Part shown: piece by piece, positions 28,778 to 39,585 of the stretch
Layout of the letters: each line of letters opens with the position of its first letter
How positions within the stretch are numbered: the first letter of the stretch is position 1
NCBI RefSeq assembly: GCF_900114495.1
Contig: NZ_FOZI01000003.1
Location: 806,001 to 870,000, forward strand
DNA from: Dyella sp. OK004
GTDB lineage: Bacteria; Pseudomonadota; Gammaproteobacteria; Xanthomonadales; Rhodanobacteraceae
DNA length: 64,000 nucleotides
Direction: 5' to 3'
The notes under the pieces: model-generated
Told to the model about the DNA's origin: nothing
Database searches by the model: none
Seen by the model: the letters and a program-made list of their open reading frames with translations, nothing else
Translations under genes and position numbers: made by a program

Positions 28778-29374
28778 TCAGGCGTCCAGCGGACGCAACC
28801 AGAAACGCAGGCTGTGGACGCTGGGAGCATCATCGCCCCGCTCCTTCCAGTCCAGCGTGCAAAACATGTTGTCCTGGCGTTGATAGCCGCGCTTGTGCCA
28901 GAACGCATCGTTGGGGCGGTAACCCTCGGGCTGCCGCGGATCGTCCGGGTCGCGCTCAACCGCGCAGAACGCCGTCCAATGGAACCCGCCCAGGCGCCGC
29001 GCGTACACCTCCCGCTTGTCGAAAAAGCGATGTCCGAGCCCCTGGCCGCGATAGGCGTCCAGCAGCACCGACTCGCCAAAGTAGAACACGTCACCCAATG
29101 ACATGCCGCGCTCAAGGAAAGGCTGATGGAACGCTGCGCCATCGTCGGCCAGCGGCATACCCGTGGAAGCACCCACAACGGCATCGCCATCCAGCGCCAG
29201 CACGAACACACTGCGCGGCGAACGCGCATAGGTCGTCAGGTAACGCTGCTCGTACGCCGCATCGCCCTCATATAAATAGGGGTAGTCGCGAAACACCGCG
29301 ATGCGCAGCCGCGCCAGATCGCCCAGATAAGGCGCCACCGCCTCGCCGCTGCAGGTAATGATCCGGATCGCCAC
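28778..29374 (-). CDS. GNAT-family N-acetyltransferase
   Basis: 198 residues. The acetyl-CoA binding motif A is visible in VLLDAYRGQGLGHRFFDKRE. Preceding strands (FVLALDGDAVVGAS) match the GNAT core. The substrate is unknown. It lies 2 bp after the NTF2-like gene and 18 bp before folC, so the three may share a transcript. Confidence 0.82.
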   Translation of the reverse strand: MAIRIITCSGEAVAPYLGDLARLRIAVFRDYPYLYEGDAAYEQRYLTTYARSPRSVFVLALDGDAVVGASTGMPLADDGAAFHQPFLERGMSLGDVFYFGESVLLDAYRGQGLGHRFFDKREVYARRLGGFHWTAFCAVERDPDDPRQPEGYRPNDAFWHKRGYQRQDNMFCTLDWKERGDDAPSVHSLRFWLRPLDA

Positions 29375-29376
29375 GC

Positions 29377-29784
29377 TCAGCCGCCGACCTGGGCGATCCA
29401 GTCGTTGAGGTTGTAGTAGTTGCTGATGCGCGCGATGCGGCCATCGCGGATAGCGAAGAAGGCACCACCCGGCAGCACATAGCGCTGACCGCGGGCCGGC
29501 GGCAGGCCTTCGTCATCGGCGAGATACTCGCCATGCACAACGTACTCGGCCGCGGCATGCCGGCCGTCGGCATTGACCATCACCACGACATCGCGCAACT
29601 GTTCGCGGTAGCTCCGCTCCATGCGGCCAAGGAATGCAGTGAAGGCGTCGCGACCGGTTTCGCGGCCACCCTGGTTGATGTCGTGTGCCACGTCGTCAGT
29701 GAGGCAGGCCAGCATCGCATCCCAGTCACCACGGTTGAACGCCTCGTAATAACGCTCGATCAAGGCCGTCGCATCCGACATCAC
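29377..29784 (-). CDS. NTF2-like / SnoaL-type protein
   Basis: 135 residues with the cone-shaped NTF2 fold signature: IERYYEAFNRGDWDAMLACL at the N-terminus, DINQGG, then GGAFFAIRDGRIARISNYYN. Members include ketosteroid isomerase-like enzymes and many proteins of unknown role. It lies directly before the GNAT gene. Confidence 0.8.
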   Translation of the reverse strand: MMSDATALIERYYEAFNRGDWDAMLACLTDDVAHDINQGGRETGRDAFTAFLGRMERSYREQLRDVVVMVNADGRHAAAEYVVHGEYLADDEGLPPARGQRYVLPGGAFFAIRDGRIARISNYYNLNDWIAQVGG

Positions 29785-29821
29785 AAGGCATCCGATTAGA
29801 GAATGGGCTGCGAAGCTTAAT

Positions 29822-29883
29822 GTAGGAGCCCACCCGGTGGGCGACCCGGAGTACTGCTAATCGCCCACCGGGTGGGCTCCTAC
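29822..29883. repeat. GTAG-type REP pair 2
   Basis: Inverted monomers GTAGGAGCCCACCCGGTGGG (plus strand) and the same head on the minus strand, forming one near-perfect hairpin. The minus-strand GTAG (29883-29880) supplies the TAG stop of the acetyl-CoA hydrolase-family gene. Confidence 0.88.
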
Positions 29884-31844
29884 GGTTTAGGCGCTACGTG
29901 CCGCAGGGCGACTTGCACCAACCTGCGCTGCAGGCGCTCGCTCAAGGAGCCCTGCCCCAGCAACCCCATCCGCACCAAAGCCTCCGCCTCGCCGTCCACC
30001 GCAGAGCCACGCCGCAGCATGGCCCGCGCTAGGGTGAACCGCCCGCGCCAGGAGGTGCTGGCGGACTGCAGCCAGCTCAGGGCCGGAAGCAGTCGTTGCT
30101 CCACCTCTGTAAAGTCGCTGCCGAACGGGAAGCGCGGCAATAGCCCTTTGCGCTCCAGCGGCGCCAATGCTTCACGCAGATCTTCGGGTCGGTTGCGGCG
30201 CCACTTCTCGGGAATCTGGAAATCCTCCGCGAGCTTGCCGTTGGCCTTGGCTTCGGCGCAGAGCGCATCGAGGAAGCGCGCGTCGCAAATCGCAAGCATG
30301 GCCTCCACGCATTCGCTGTCGGTCTTACCACGCAGATCCGCCACCCCGTACTCGGTGACAAACAGGTCGCGCAGATGGCGTGGAATGGTGGTGTAGCCGT
30401 AGTTGAAGCGGATATTGGTTTCCACCGTACCGCGCACCTTGCGGGTGGCGCGCAACAACAGCGCGGAGCGGCCATCCGGCAACTCATGCGCCATCGCCAC
30501 AAAGTTGTACTGGCCGCCGACGCCGCTCACTACGGCGCCGTCTTCCAGACCATCCGACACCGCCGCACCGAACAGGGTCGCCATCATGCAGGTGTTGAAG
30601 AAACGCGCGCCGCGCCGCTGCAGACCGGCCAGCACCTGATGGTCGCCATAAAGCTGATTGACGTTGGACACGCGGCACATATCGATCGCATCCGGATCGG
30701 CCGCCTCGGTTTCATGCAACCACTGGTACAGCTCGCGCGTGCCGAGAAAAAACGCCCCGCGCAGGTAGTGCCCGCCAGGTGCCTGGGCAGACAGGCGCCC
30801 TGTCGACGCCGAACGCTCAAGCGCCAGGTTGTCCCAGCTGCGACGCTTGAGAATGCCCTCGCGCTGCAGATGCATGAAGCCATCCATCACCATTTCGCTC
30901 GCGCCGTACAAACCAGCCTCGAGTGGTGCGAGCCCGCCCATGCGGGTCGCCAGCGCATGTGTAGCGCCACGCGGATCGATGGCAACCAGACCGCGCCGCC
31001 AGTTCACGTTGTTGTGCTGGCGCAACAGCAGCGCATACACCAAGGCGTCGGACAAGGCGCCGATACCGATCTGCAGGCAACCGCCATCCTTCACCAACGC
31101 GCTGGCATGCAGGCCCAGCGCGTACTCGGCCAGATCCACTGGTTGTCGCGGCAAGGCGAACAGCGGCGCTATCGCTGCGGGCTGCAATTCAATATCGAAG
31201 AAGTCCTGGGCTACCTCGGCATGCCCGGTGAGATAGGGCAGATCCGGGTGCACCACCGCCACGCACAATGGCCGCGGCTTGCCGGCAGCTTGTGCCTTGT
31301 CGAGAAAATCCAGGGTCAGATCGGGATTGCACGACAGGCTGTAGCGCACGCCCTGCGGTGTCTCGCGCCGCGCCACCAACTGCACCAGAAGGTTGATGTC
31401 CTGCACCACCAGGTCGCGCGCGACGTGGGTGTAGTTCTGGCTGATGTAGTTGCGCTGCGCGCTGCCCGAATGCAGTAGCGCACCGGATTGCATATAGAAC
31501 TCATGCACCGCCACGTTCGACGGCAAGGCATTGCGCGCCTGGTCCACGGCGTACTGCGGGTCTTCCGCATCGCGCCCGAAGTGGCGGTCCAGAAAGGGTT
31601 GCAGGAAGCGTGTCTCCAGACCCGGTTTCGGCCGGGGCCGCGTCAGCGACAACGCGGTGTACAGCGTCATGGAGCGCGAGGTGTCGGCCTTGGTCAGCCG
31701 GTAGAGCGCGTTGAGCAGGCCATGCGGTTTACCTAACCCGAGCGGCGCGGCCATGCGCAGGTCGGGACCCAGTCGTTCGGCGATGTGCTGGGCACAGGCC
31801 TCGGTGTCGGTGTGACATTGCTCGGGCGACATGCGGGGGATCAT
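29880..31844 (-). CDS. Acetyl-CoA hydrolase/transferase family protein
   Basis: 654 residues, longer than the 430-550 of typical CoA-transferase members. The C-terminal domain shows GGQYNFVAMAHELPDGRS and a YGVADLRGKTDSEC run, typical of acetyl-CoA hydrolase / 4-hydroxybutyrate CoA-transferase enzymes. GIGALSDALVYALL fits the first CoA-transferase subdomain. It probably moves or hydrolyses a short acyl-CoA, substrate unknown. The start could be 31844 (MIPRMSPEQ) or 31832; neither has a clear ribosome site. The stop lies in a REP head. Confidence 0.8.
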   Translation of the reverse strand: MIPRMSPEQCHTDTEACAQHIAERLGPDLRMAAPLGLGKPHGLLNALYRLTKADTSRSMTLYTALSLTRPRPKPGLETRFLQPFLDRHFGRDAEDPQYAVDQARNALPSNVAVHEFYMQSGALLHSGSAQRNYISQNYTHVARDLVVQDINLLVQLVARRETPQGVRYSLSCNPDLTLDFLDKAQAAGKPRPLCVAVVHPDLPYLTGHAEVAQDFFDIELQPAAIAPLFALPRQPVDLAEYALGLHASALVKDGGCLQIGIGALSDALVYALLLRQHNNVNWRRGLVAIDPRGATHALATRMGGLAPLEAGLYGASEMVMDGFMHLQREGILKRRSWDNLALERSASTGRLSAQAPGGHYLRGAFFLGTRELYQWLHETEAADPDAIDMCRVSNVNQLYGDHQVLAGLQRRGARFFNTCMMATLFGAAVSDGLEDGAVVSGVGGQYNFVAMAHELPDGRSALLLRATRKVRGTVETNIRFNYGYTTIPRHLRDLFVTEYGVADLRGKTDSECVEAMLAICDARFLDALCAEAKANGKLAEDFQIPEKWRRNRPEDLREALAPLERKGLLPRFPFGSDFTEVEQRLLPALSWLQSASTSWRGRFTLARAMLRRGSAVDGEAEALVRMGLLGQGSLSERLQRRLVQVALRHVAPKP

Positions 31845-31914
31845 GACAGAAGGGTGATCGGGGGTGCATGACTGGCGCTTCAGGGAATTTTTGTTCTATC
31901 GATCCCTATCCTGA

Positions 31915-32222
31915 TTCGTCATTCCAGTGAAGGCTGGAGTCCAGTGGCGTTATCGCTCGGTTTTAACGGCTGCGTGCCCTGGCCGCTTATGCAGCGGGCA
32001 TTTCGGACGCCTGCCGGCGCCCGAGTTACTTTCTATTTGCTGGCCCAAAGAGAAAGTAACCAAAGAGAAATGGCCTCAAAGCAGGCGGTGTGCTTCGTAG
32101 CTGCGCCTTTTCCAGTGTCAGGCGTTGGGATGGTTTCTTGCAGGTTCGATCGACTGCGCAAGGAATCAGGCATTTCTCCCTCCCCTGCTTGCAGGGGAGG
32201 GTTGGGGTGGGGTGTGGGTGCT
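31915..32222 (-). repeat. Composite hairpin repeat, copy 2 (inverted)
   Basis: Minus-orientation copy. CCCTCCCCTGCTTGCAGGGG (about 32173-32192) is the head hairpin. ACTTTCTATTTGCTGGCCCA then AAGAGAAAGTAACC is the central hairpin (about 32028-32061), and CATTCCAGTGAAGGCTGGAG (about 31920-31939) the tail hairpin. It fills most of the gap from 31845 to 32301, which has no other gene. Confidence 0.8.
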
Positions 32223-32301
32223 CGGTTTGCCGTTTCTAGTGCGAGGCAAGCTCACCCAACCCCCGCCGACCAAAACAGACAATCCCCTACACTCCCTCCC
32301 C

Positions 32302-33753
<1,452 letters not shown>

Positions 33754-33755
33754 CG

Positions 33756-34046
33756 ATGGGCGCTCTAATCGATTCCACGCAGGCGTCACCATGTCTGTTT
33801 GCGCGCAGATCGCCGTTGCGCTGCCGAAAGCAGACTGGACGTCTGCTGAGGCAGCGTGGCGGTGAGCTGCGCGCAAACAGACATGGCCCTCACTTATGAA
33901 ATCTGATGACAGGGTGATATCCAGTAAGGGCGTTACCGCTACCGCGCGGCTCGACCTGACGGCCAGTCAGGCGCTTTGCCACGCGGTAGCGGTAACGCCC
34001 TTACTGGATGTCATGCCGCCTGCGTGGAATCGATTAGAGGGCCCAT
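33756..34046. repeat. 291-nt nested palindrome able to form a cloverleaf
   Basis: The ends (33756-33785 and 34017-34046) are inverted repeats matching at 29 of 30 positions (core CTCTAATCGATTCCACGCAG). Inside are hairpin A (33789-33886; 37 pairs including 4 G-T, one mismatch, then a 6-bp apical stem) and hairpin B (33915-34013; 32 pairs including 1 G-T, plus apical CCTGAC/GTCAGG). A weak 4-bp arm (CCCT/AGGG) lies at 33887-33914. The arms abut almost without spacer, as in a multi-branched RNA or a MITE-like element. It occupies most of the 33,754-34,140 gap. No exact target duplication is visible. Confidence 0.9.
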
Positions 34047-34140
34047 AATCAATGGCTTGAACCGCTTGCCTCAGAAACAGGCTGCGTAGACACGGGCAAG
34101 CGGATGTAATTCAAATCGTTCGTGCTAGTCTCCCGCCTCC

Positions 34141-35493
34141 ATGCACGCGCACGACGACACCACTACGCCTTCTCGCCACATCCTGACGCCCAGCACGCTC
34201 AACCGGCTGGTGCGGGATCTGCTTGAAGACGCGCTGCCGATGGTGTGGATCGAAGGCGAGCTCTCTAATGTGGCGCGCCCGGCATCAGGGCATCTCTATT
34301 TCACCTTGAAGGACAGCGGCGCCCAGGTGCGCTGCGCCATGTTCCGGCCCAAGAGCGGCTGGCTGAAGTTCCGCCCGGTGGATGGCATGCAGGTGCTGGT
34401 GCGCGCCAAGGTCGGTTTGTACGAACCGCGCGGCGAATTCCAGCTGGTGGCCGAGCATATGGAGCCGGCCGGCGAAGGTGCGCTGCAGCGCGAGTTCGAA
34501 CAGCTCAAGGCCAAGCTCGACGCCGAAGGCCTGTTCGATCCGGCACGCAAGCGTCCCCTGCCCGCCTTCGCGCGCCGCATCGGCGTGATTACCTCCGCTA
34601 CCGGCGCCGCCGTGCGCGACGTGCTCAGCGTGATGGGACGACGCTGGCCGCTCGCCGATGTGGAAGTATTGCCGGTGCCCGTGCAGGGCCGCGAGGCACC
34701 GCCTGCCATCGTCACCATGTTGCGCAAGGCTTCGGCGAGCGGACGCTACGACGTGCTGCTGCTGACCCGTGGCGGCGGCTCGCTGGAAGATTTGTGGGCC
34801 TTCAATAACGAACAGGTCGCGCGCGCCATCCATGCCAGCGCGGTGCCGGTGGTCTCGGCCGTCGGGCATGAAGTGGACTTCAGCATCGCCGACTTCGTCG
34901 CCGATCTGCGCGCACCGACACCTTCCGCCGCGGCCGAATTGCTGGTGCCCGATGCCGCCGCCATCGCGCGACACCTGCGCCAGTTGCAGCAACGGCTTGG
35001 CACATTGCAGCAGCGGCGCATGCAGGCGCTGATCCAGCGCACCGATCACCTCCTGGCCCGGTTGCAGGCACAACGTCCGCAAACCCGGCTGGCCCGCGAT
35101 CGCGAACGGCTGGCACATCTGCGGCATCGATTGACCGCCGTCGTGCGCGAGCTGGAACGCGATCGCAGCCGCCGGCTGGAACGCACCCATGCCCGCCTGC
35201 TAGCTCGTCATCCGCGCCAGCAATTTTCCTTGCTCAGCCACCGGCTCGCACAACAGGATCAGCGGTTGCGCCATGCCATCGCGCAGATCCTCGAACGCCG
35301 TCGCGCCACGCTGCAGCAGGCCGCGCGCACGCTGCATGCCGTGAGCCCGCTGGCCACGCTGGAACGCGGCTACGCGATCCTGTTCGACGCGGAGGGCCAT
35401 GTGCTGCGCTCCGCTTTGAACGTGACGCCGGATACGCCGCTGCGCGCACGCCTCGCCGACGGCGAACTGTCGCTGCGCACCAACAAAGGCTGA
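34141..35493 (+). CDS. xseA: Exodeoxyribonuclease VII large subunit
   Basis: 450 residues. The N-terminal OB fold (about 14-115: LVRDLLEDALPMVWIEGELS) is followed by the catalytic domain with GVITSATGAAVRDVLSVMG and TRGGGSLEDLWAFN, and a long Arg/Gln-rich coiled coil (about 275-400). With XseB it degrades single-stranded DNA from both ends. xseB is not in the window. Confidence 0.95.
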   Translation: MHAHDDTTTPSRHILTPSTLNRLVRDLLEDALPMVWIEGELSNVARPASGHLYFTLKDSGAQVRCAMFRPKSGWLKFRPVDGMQVLVRAKVGLYEPRGEFQLVAEHMEPAGEGALQREFEQLKAKLDAEGLFDPARKRPLPAFARRIGVITSATGAAVRDVLSVMGRRWPLADVEVLPVPVQGREAPPAIVTMLRKASASGRYDVLLLTRGGGSLEDLWAFNNEQVARAIHASAVPVVSAVGHEVDFSIADFVADLRAPTPSAAAELLVPDAAAIARHLRQLQQRLGTLQQRRMQALIQRTDHLLARLQAQRPQTRLARDRERLAHLRHRLTAVVRELERDRSRRLERTHARLLARHPRQQFSLLSHRLAQQDQRLRHAIAQILERRRATLQQAARTLHAVSPLATLERGYAILFDAEGHVLRSALNVTPDTPLRARLADGELSLRTNKG

Positions 35494-35502
35494 CAACTCT
35501 TT

Positions 35503-35581
35503 GTAGGAGCGCACCCTGTGCGCGACCTCGGCGTCACCGGCTGGCGCTGCGCGCCAGATCGCGCACAAGGTGCTCTCCTAC
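35503..35581. repeat. GTAG-type REP pair 3
   Basis: Left monomer GTAGGAGCGCACCCTGTGCG on the plus strand, right monomer GTAGGAGAGCACCTTGTGCG on the minus strand. The minus-strand GTAG (35581-35578) contains the stop codon of the dioxygenase gene. The plus-strand copy starts 9 nt after the xseA stop. Confidence 0.9.
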
Positions 35582-36363
35582 GGATGGAGACCGATGACCA
35601 GCGAAGTCATCGACAGCGCGCTGGTCACCTCATCATTGAATGTCTCCACGCCATCGCCTTCCCGCTGCAACGCCAGCGCATACAACAACGGCAGGTAATG
35701 CTCCGGCGTAGGAATCGCCAACGCGGCATCGGGCCCCAGGCTTTCATAGCGACACAGGGCCGCATGATCGCGCTGCTCGATCAAGGCGTTCACTTCGGTA
35801 CGAAAACGCAACGCCCAGGCCAATGGCTCGTGGGTATGGAAGCGAAACAGCGCGAGGTTATGCACGATGTTGCCGCTGGCCAGAATCAGCACACCCTCCT
35901 CGCGCAACGGCGCCAGCACGGCCGCCAATCGATAGTGCTCGGGTCCGCTGAGCCGCACATCCAGGCTCAGTTGCAGCACCGGCACATCGGCCTCGGGATA
36001 CATCGCGCGCAGCACGCTCCACGCACCATGATCCAGCCCGCGGCCGGGATCGAGGTGGAAGTGGAATTCCTGCGACAAACTGGCGATCCGCCGCGCCAGC
36101 GCCGGATCGCCAGGCGCTGGATAGTGCACCTGAAACAAGGCCGCAGGAAACCCATAGAAGTCGTGGATGGTTTCCGGTGCGTCGGTGCCGGTGACATAGA
36201 CGCCGCGCGTTTCCCAATGCGCGGAAACGCATAGCACCGCGCGCGGCCGCGGCAAGCGCTGCCCCAACGCTCGCCAGCTGCGATGGTAGGCGTTGTCTTC
36301 GATCGCATTCATCGGCGAACCGTGGCCGACGAAGAGCACAGGCATGACCGTCGCGGCGTGCAT
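35578..36363 (-). CDS. LigB-type extradiol dioxygenase (4,5-DOPA dioxygenase-like)
   Basis: 261 residues, DODA/YgiD family. Metal ligands appear in VLFVGHGSPMNAI (His) and SAHWETRG; the catalytic GRGLDHGAWSVL is present. YgiD opens L-DOPA; other members act on different catechols. Two start codons are possible; 36363 (MHAATVMPVLFVGHG) is used. Divergent from the acetolactate synthase operon (128 bp apart). The TAG stop is in a REP head. Confidence 0.88.
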   Translation of the reverse strand: MHAATVMPVLFVGHGSPMNAIEDNAYHRSWRALGQRLPRPRAVLCVSAHWETRGVYVTGTDAPETIHDFYGFPAALFQVHYPAPGDPALARRIASLSQEFHFHLDPGRGLDHGAWSVLRAMYPEADVPVLQLSLDVRLSGPEHYRLAAVLAPLREEGVLILASGNIVHNLALFRFHTHEPLAWALRFRTEVNALIEQRDHAALCRYESLGPDAALAIPTPEHYLPLLYALALQREGDGVETFNDEVTSALSMTSLVIGLHP

Positions 36364-36491
36364 GCGGACTCACCTTGATAACGCGGTTATGGTCTCCATC
36401 GTTGCACACGCAGGGCACGATCTCACGTGCTATGAACAGACCATGCCGCATCCTTCGCGGCCATGCGTTTCCATCCCTGGAGAATGAGTGC

Positions 36492-38156
36492 ATGAAGGCA
36501 GCGGCATTGTTCGTGAAAGCCCTGGAAGCCGAAGGCGTACACAGCATCTTCGGTGTACCCGGCGAGGAAAACCTGGATCTGGTCGAAGCCCTGCGCGAGT
36601 CCTCCATCCGCCTGATCGTCACCCGTCACGAACAAGCTGCCGGCTTCATGGCCGCCACCTGGGGACGGCTCACCGGCAAGGCCGGCGTGGCGCTCTCGAC
36701 GCTGGGCCCTGGCGCCACCAACCTGGTCACGGCCGCCGCCTATGCGCAGCTCGGCGCTATGCCGATGCTGATGATCACCGGCCAGAAACCCATCCGCACG
36801 CACAAGCAGGGCATGTTCCAGCTGGTCGACGTGGTGGACATGATGCAGCCACTGACCAAGTACACCCGCCAGTTGGTGTCGGCACCGACCATCCCCGCCC
36901 GCGTGCGCGAAGCCTTCCGCCGCGCCGAGGAGGAACGCCCCGGCGCCGTGCATCTGGAACTGCCGGAGGACATCGCCCGCGACGAAGTGGACGAGGTGAT
37001 CCTGCTGCCCACCGAATATGCACGCCGCCCCGCGCCGGACGACGCCGCACTGGTACAGGCCGGCGAGGCCATCACCGCCGCGCGCCACCCCATCCTGATG
37101 ATCGGCGCCGCCGCCAACCGCCAGCGCACGGCGGTGGCGCTGCGCAACTTCATCGACAAGCTGGGCATGCCGTTCTTTACCACCCAGATGGGCAAGGGCG
37201 TGGTCGACGAGGATCACCCGCTATGGCTGGGCAATGCCGCGCTGTCCGACGGCGATTTTGTGCATCGTGCGATCGACGCTGCCGACGTCATCATCAACGT
37301 CGGCCACGACGTGGTGGAGAAGCCGCCGTTCTTCATGCACAAAGGTCGACGCACAGTAATCCATATCAACTTCTCTTCAGCGGAAGTGGATACGGTGTAC
37401 TTCCCGCAGATTGAAGTCGTCGGCGACATTGCGCATACCGTCGAGCGCCTCACCGATGCGCTGAAACCGCAGGCGCACTGGAACTTCAAATTCTTCGACC
37501 AGGTGCGCATCGCCTTCGAGCACCAGCTGGCCGAACACGCCGACGATCCGCGCTTTCCGATCCATCCGGTACGGCTGGTGGCGGATACGCGACGCTATAT
37601 GCCCGACGACGGTGTGCTGTGCCTGGACAACGGCATGTACAAGATCTGGTACGCGCGCTACTACCGCGCGCGCCAGCCCAATACGGTGCTGCTCGATAAC
37701 GCGCTCGCCACCATGGGTGCCGGCCTGCCTTCGGCGATGGCGGCGAAGATGGTGTATCCGGACCGCAAGGTGCTGGCGATCTGCGGCGATGGCGGCTTCA
37801 TGATGAATGCGCAGGAGCTGGAAACCGCCGTGCGGCTCAAGATGGATCTAGTCATCCTGCTGCTGCGCGACGACGCCTACGGCATGATCCGCTGGAAGCA
37901 GGCCGAGATGGGCTACCCCGACTACGGCATGGAATTTAGCAATCCGGATTTCGTGGCTTTTGCCGAAGCACACCATGCCCACGGCCATCGTCCCGCCAGC
38001 GCCGACGAATTCCTGCCTACCCTACAGCGCGCCTTTGAACAAGGCGGCGTACACCTGATCGATCTGGTCATCGACTACAGCGACAACCACTGCATACTCA
38101 ATGAAGAGATCCAGAAGCTAAGCGCCGCGATCAAACCGGAGCATCACCATGCTTGA
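36492..38156 (+). CDS. Acetolactate synthase large subunit-like ThDP enzyme
   Basis: 554 residues with the three ThDP-enzyme domains. The N-terminal Pyr domain has the catalytic Glu in VTRHEQAAGFMA, and the central domain carries QMGKGVVDEDHPLWLGNA. The C-terminal PP domain has the ThDP/Mg motif ICGDGGFMMNAQELETAVR. It resembles the catabolic, FAD-independent-looking AlsS/AHAS group rather than IlvB, and no IlvN regulatory subunit follows. The product is probably acetolactate or a related carboligation product. The start at 36492 (MKAAALFVKAL) has family similarity; the upstream extension does not. Overlaps the ALDH gene by 8 nt. Confidence 0.88.
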   Translation: MKAAALFVKALEAEGVHSIFGVPGEENLDLVEALRESSIRLIVTRHEQAAGFMAATWGRLTGKAGVALSTLGPGATNLVTAAAYAQLGAMPMLMITGQKPIRTHKQGMFQLVDVVDMMQPLTKYTRQLVSAPTIPARVREAFRRAEEERPGAVHLELPEDIARDEVDEVILLPTEYARRPAPDDAALVQAGEAITAARHPILMIGAAANRQRTAVALRNFIDKLGMPFFTTQMGKGVVDEDHPLWLGNAALSDGDFVHRAIDAADVIINVGHDVVEKPPFFMHKGRRTVIHINFSSAEVDTVYFPQIEVVGDIAHTVERLTDALKPQAHWNFKFFDQVRIAFEHQLAEHADDPRFPIHPVRLVADTRRYMPDDGVLCLDNGMYKIWYARYYRARQPNTVLLDNALATMGAGLPSAMAAKMVYPDRKVLAICGDGGFMMNAQELETAVRLKMDLVILLLRDDAYGMIRWKQAEMGYPDYGMEFSNPDFVAFAEAHHAHGHRPASADEFLPTLQRAFEQGGVHLIDLVIDYSDNHCILNEEIQKLSAAIKPEHHHA

Positions 38157-39579
38157 GAAGAAATATCCGTACTACCTCGCCAACAAAGCGCAGACCTCGA
38201 AAGAGTGGATGGACGTGGTCGACAAATACAGCGGCAAGGTAGCGACGCGCGTGGCGGTGCCCGATGCCAAGGCGGTGGAACAGGCCATCGCCGCCGCGGT
38301 AAAAGCCACCGAGCCGATGCGCGAGTTCAAGCCATGGGCGCGGCAGGCAGTGCTGCAGCATTGCGTCAAGCGCTTCATCGAGCGCCGCGACGAACTGGCC
38401 TATGCGCTGTGCGTGGAAGCCGGCAAGCCGATCAAGGATTCGGATGGCGAAGTGACCCGTCTGATCGAGACCTTCACCATCGCCGCCGAGGAATCGGTGC
38501 GCACCAATGGCGAAACCATCAACCTGGAAATCGCCAAGCGCCTGGACGGTTACCACGGCTACACCAAGCGCGTGCCGCTAGGGCCGGTGTCGTTCATCAC
38601 GCCGTTCAATTTCCCGCTCAACCTGGTGGCTCACAAAGTGGCGCCAGCCATCGCCGCCGGCTGCCCATTCGTACTCAAGCCGGCGGAGCGCACGCCGATC
38701 GGCGCGCTGATCATCGGCGAAGTACTGGCGGAAACCGATCTACCGAAAGGCGCGTTCTCCATTCTCAACCTCGACGGCAAACACGCCGGCCCGCTGGTGG
38801 AAGATCCGCGCTTCAAGCTGCTCTCCTTCACCGGCAGCCAGATCGGCTGGGATCTGAAAACGCGCGCCGGCCACAAGAAAGTGACGCTGGAACTGGGCGG
38901 CAACGCCGCGGTGATCATCGATGCGGACCAAGGGCCGCATATGGATCGCGTGATCGATCGCCTGATCTTCGGCGCGTTCTACCAGTCCGGCCAGAGCTGC
39001 ATCAGCGTGCAGCGCATCTATGTGCATGACTCGATCTACGACGAACTGAAGAAGCGCCTGGTCGCCGCTGTGAAGAAGCTCAAAGCTGGCGATCCCAAGA
39101 AGAAAGACACCTTCCTCGGCCCGATGATCGATGAAGCCGCTGCCGAACGCCTGTATGGCTGGATCGAAGAAGCCCGCAAGGCCGGTGGCAAGGTGTTGTG
39201 CGGCGGCAAGCGCAAGGGCTCCATGCTGGAAGCCACGCTGATGGAAGACGTGCCGCGCGATACCAAGGTCAACCGGCAGGAAGTGTTCGGCCCGTTCGCC
39301 CTGCTCGCCCGCTACAAGGATTTCGATGACGCCGTGGCGATGGTCAACGACTCCGACTATGGCCTGCAGGCCGGCATCTTCACCGACAGCCTCGCCCACG
39401 CCATGCGCGCATGGAACGAACTGGACCAGGGCGGCGTGATCGTCAACGACATCCCCAGCTTCCGCGTGGACAACATGCCGTACGGCGGCGTGAAGCTATC
39501 CGGTATCGGTCGCGAAGGCGTGCGTTATGCGATCGAAGACATGACTGAGCTGCGTTTGATGGTGATGCGCGAGGTTTGA
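38149..39579 (+). CDS. Aldehyde dehydrogenase family protein
   Basis: 476 residues. Catalytic Cys is in YQSGQSCISVQR, catalytic Glu in TLELGGNAAV, and the NAD(P)-binding strand in TPFNFPLNLVAHKVAP. It most resembles the group that includes non-phosphorylating glyceraldehyde-3-phosphate and lactaldehyde or sulfoacetaldehyde dehydrogenases; the substrate is unresolved. Translationally coupled to the acetolactate synthase-like gene by an 8-nt overlap, which implies a joint pathway (see findings). Confidence 0.9.
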   Translation: MLEKKYPYYLANKAQTSKEWMDVVDKYSGKVATRVAVPDAKAVEQAIAAAVKATEPMREFKPWARQAVLQHCVKRFIERRDELAYALCVEAGKPIKDSDGEVTRLIETFTIAAEESVRTNGETINLEIAKRLDGYHGYTKRVPLGPVSFITPFNFPLNLVAHKVAPAIAAGCPFVLKPAERTPIGALIIGEVLAETDLPKGAFSILNLDGKHAGPLVEDPRFKLLSFTGSQIGWDLKTRAGHKKVTLELGGNAAVIIDADQGPHMDRVIDRLIFGAFYQSGQSCISVQRIYVHDSIYDELKKRLVAAVKKLKAGDPKKKDTFLGPMIDEAAAERLYGWIEEARKAGGKVLCGGKRKGSMLEATLMEDVPRDTKVNRQEVFGPFALLARYKDFDDAVAMVNDSDYGLQAGIFTDSLAHAMRAWNELDQGGVIVNDIPSFRVDNMPYGGVKLSGIGREGVRYAIEDMTELRLMVMREV

Positions 39580-39585
39580 CAAATA

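Noticed and set aside
33756-34046. Retron msr-msd RNA, suggested by outer inverted repeats, long hairpins and the neighbouring exonuclease VII gene
   Set aside because: No reverse transcriptase gene lies nearby and xseA is an ordinary housekeeping gene; the symmetric two-arm layout also differs from a retron.
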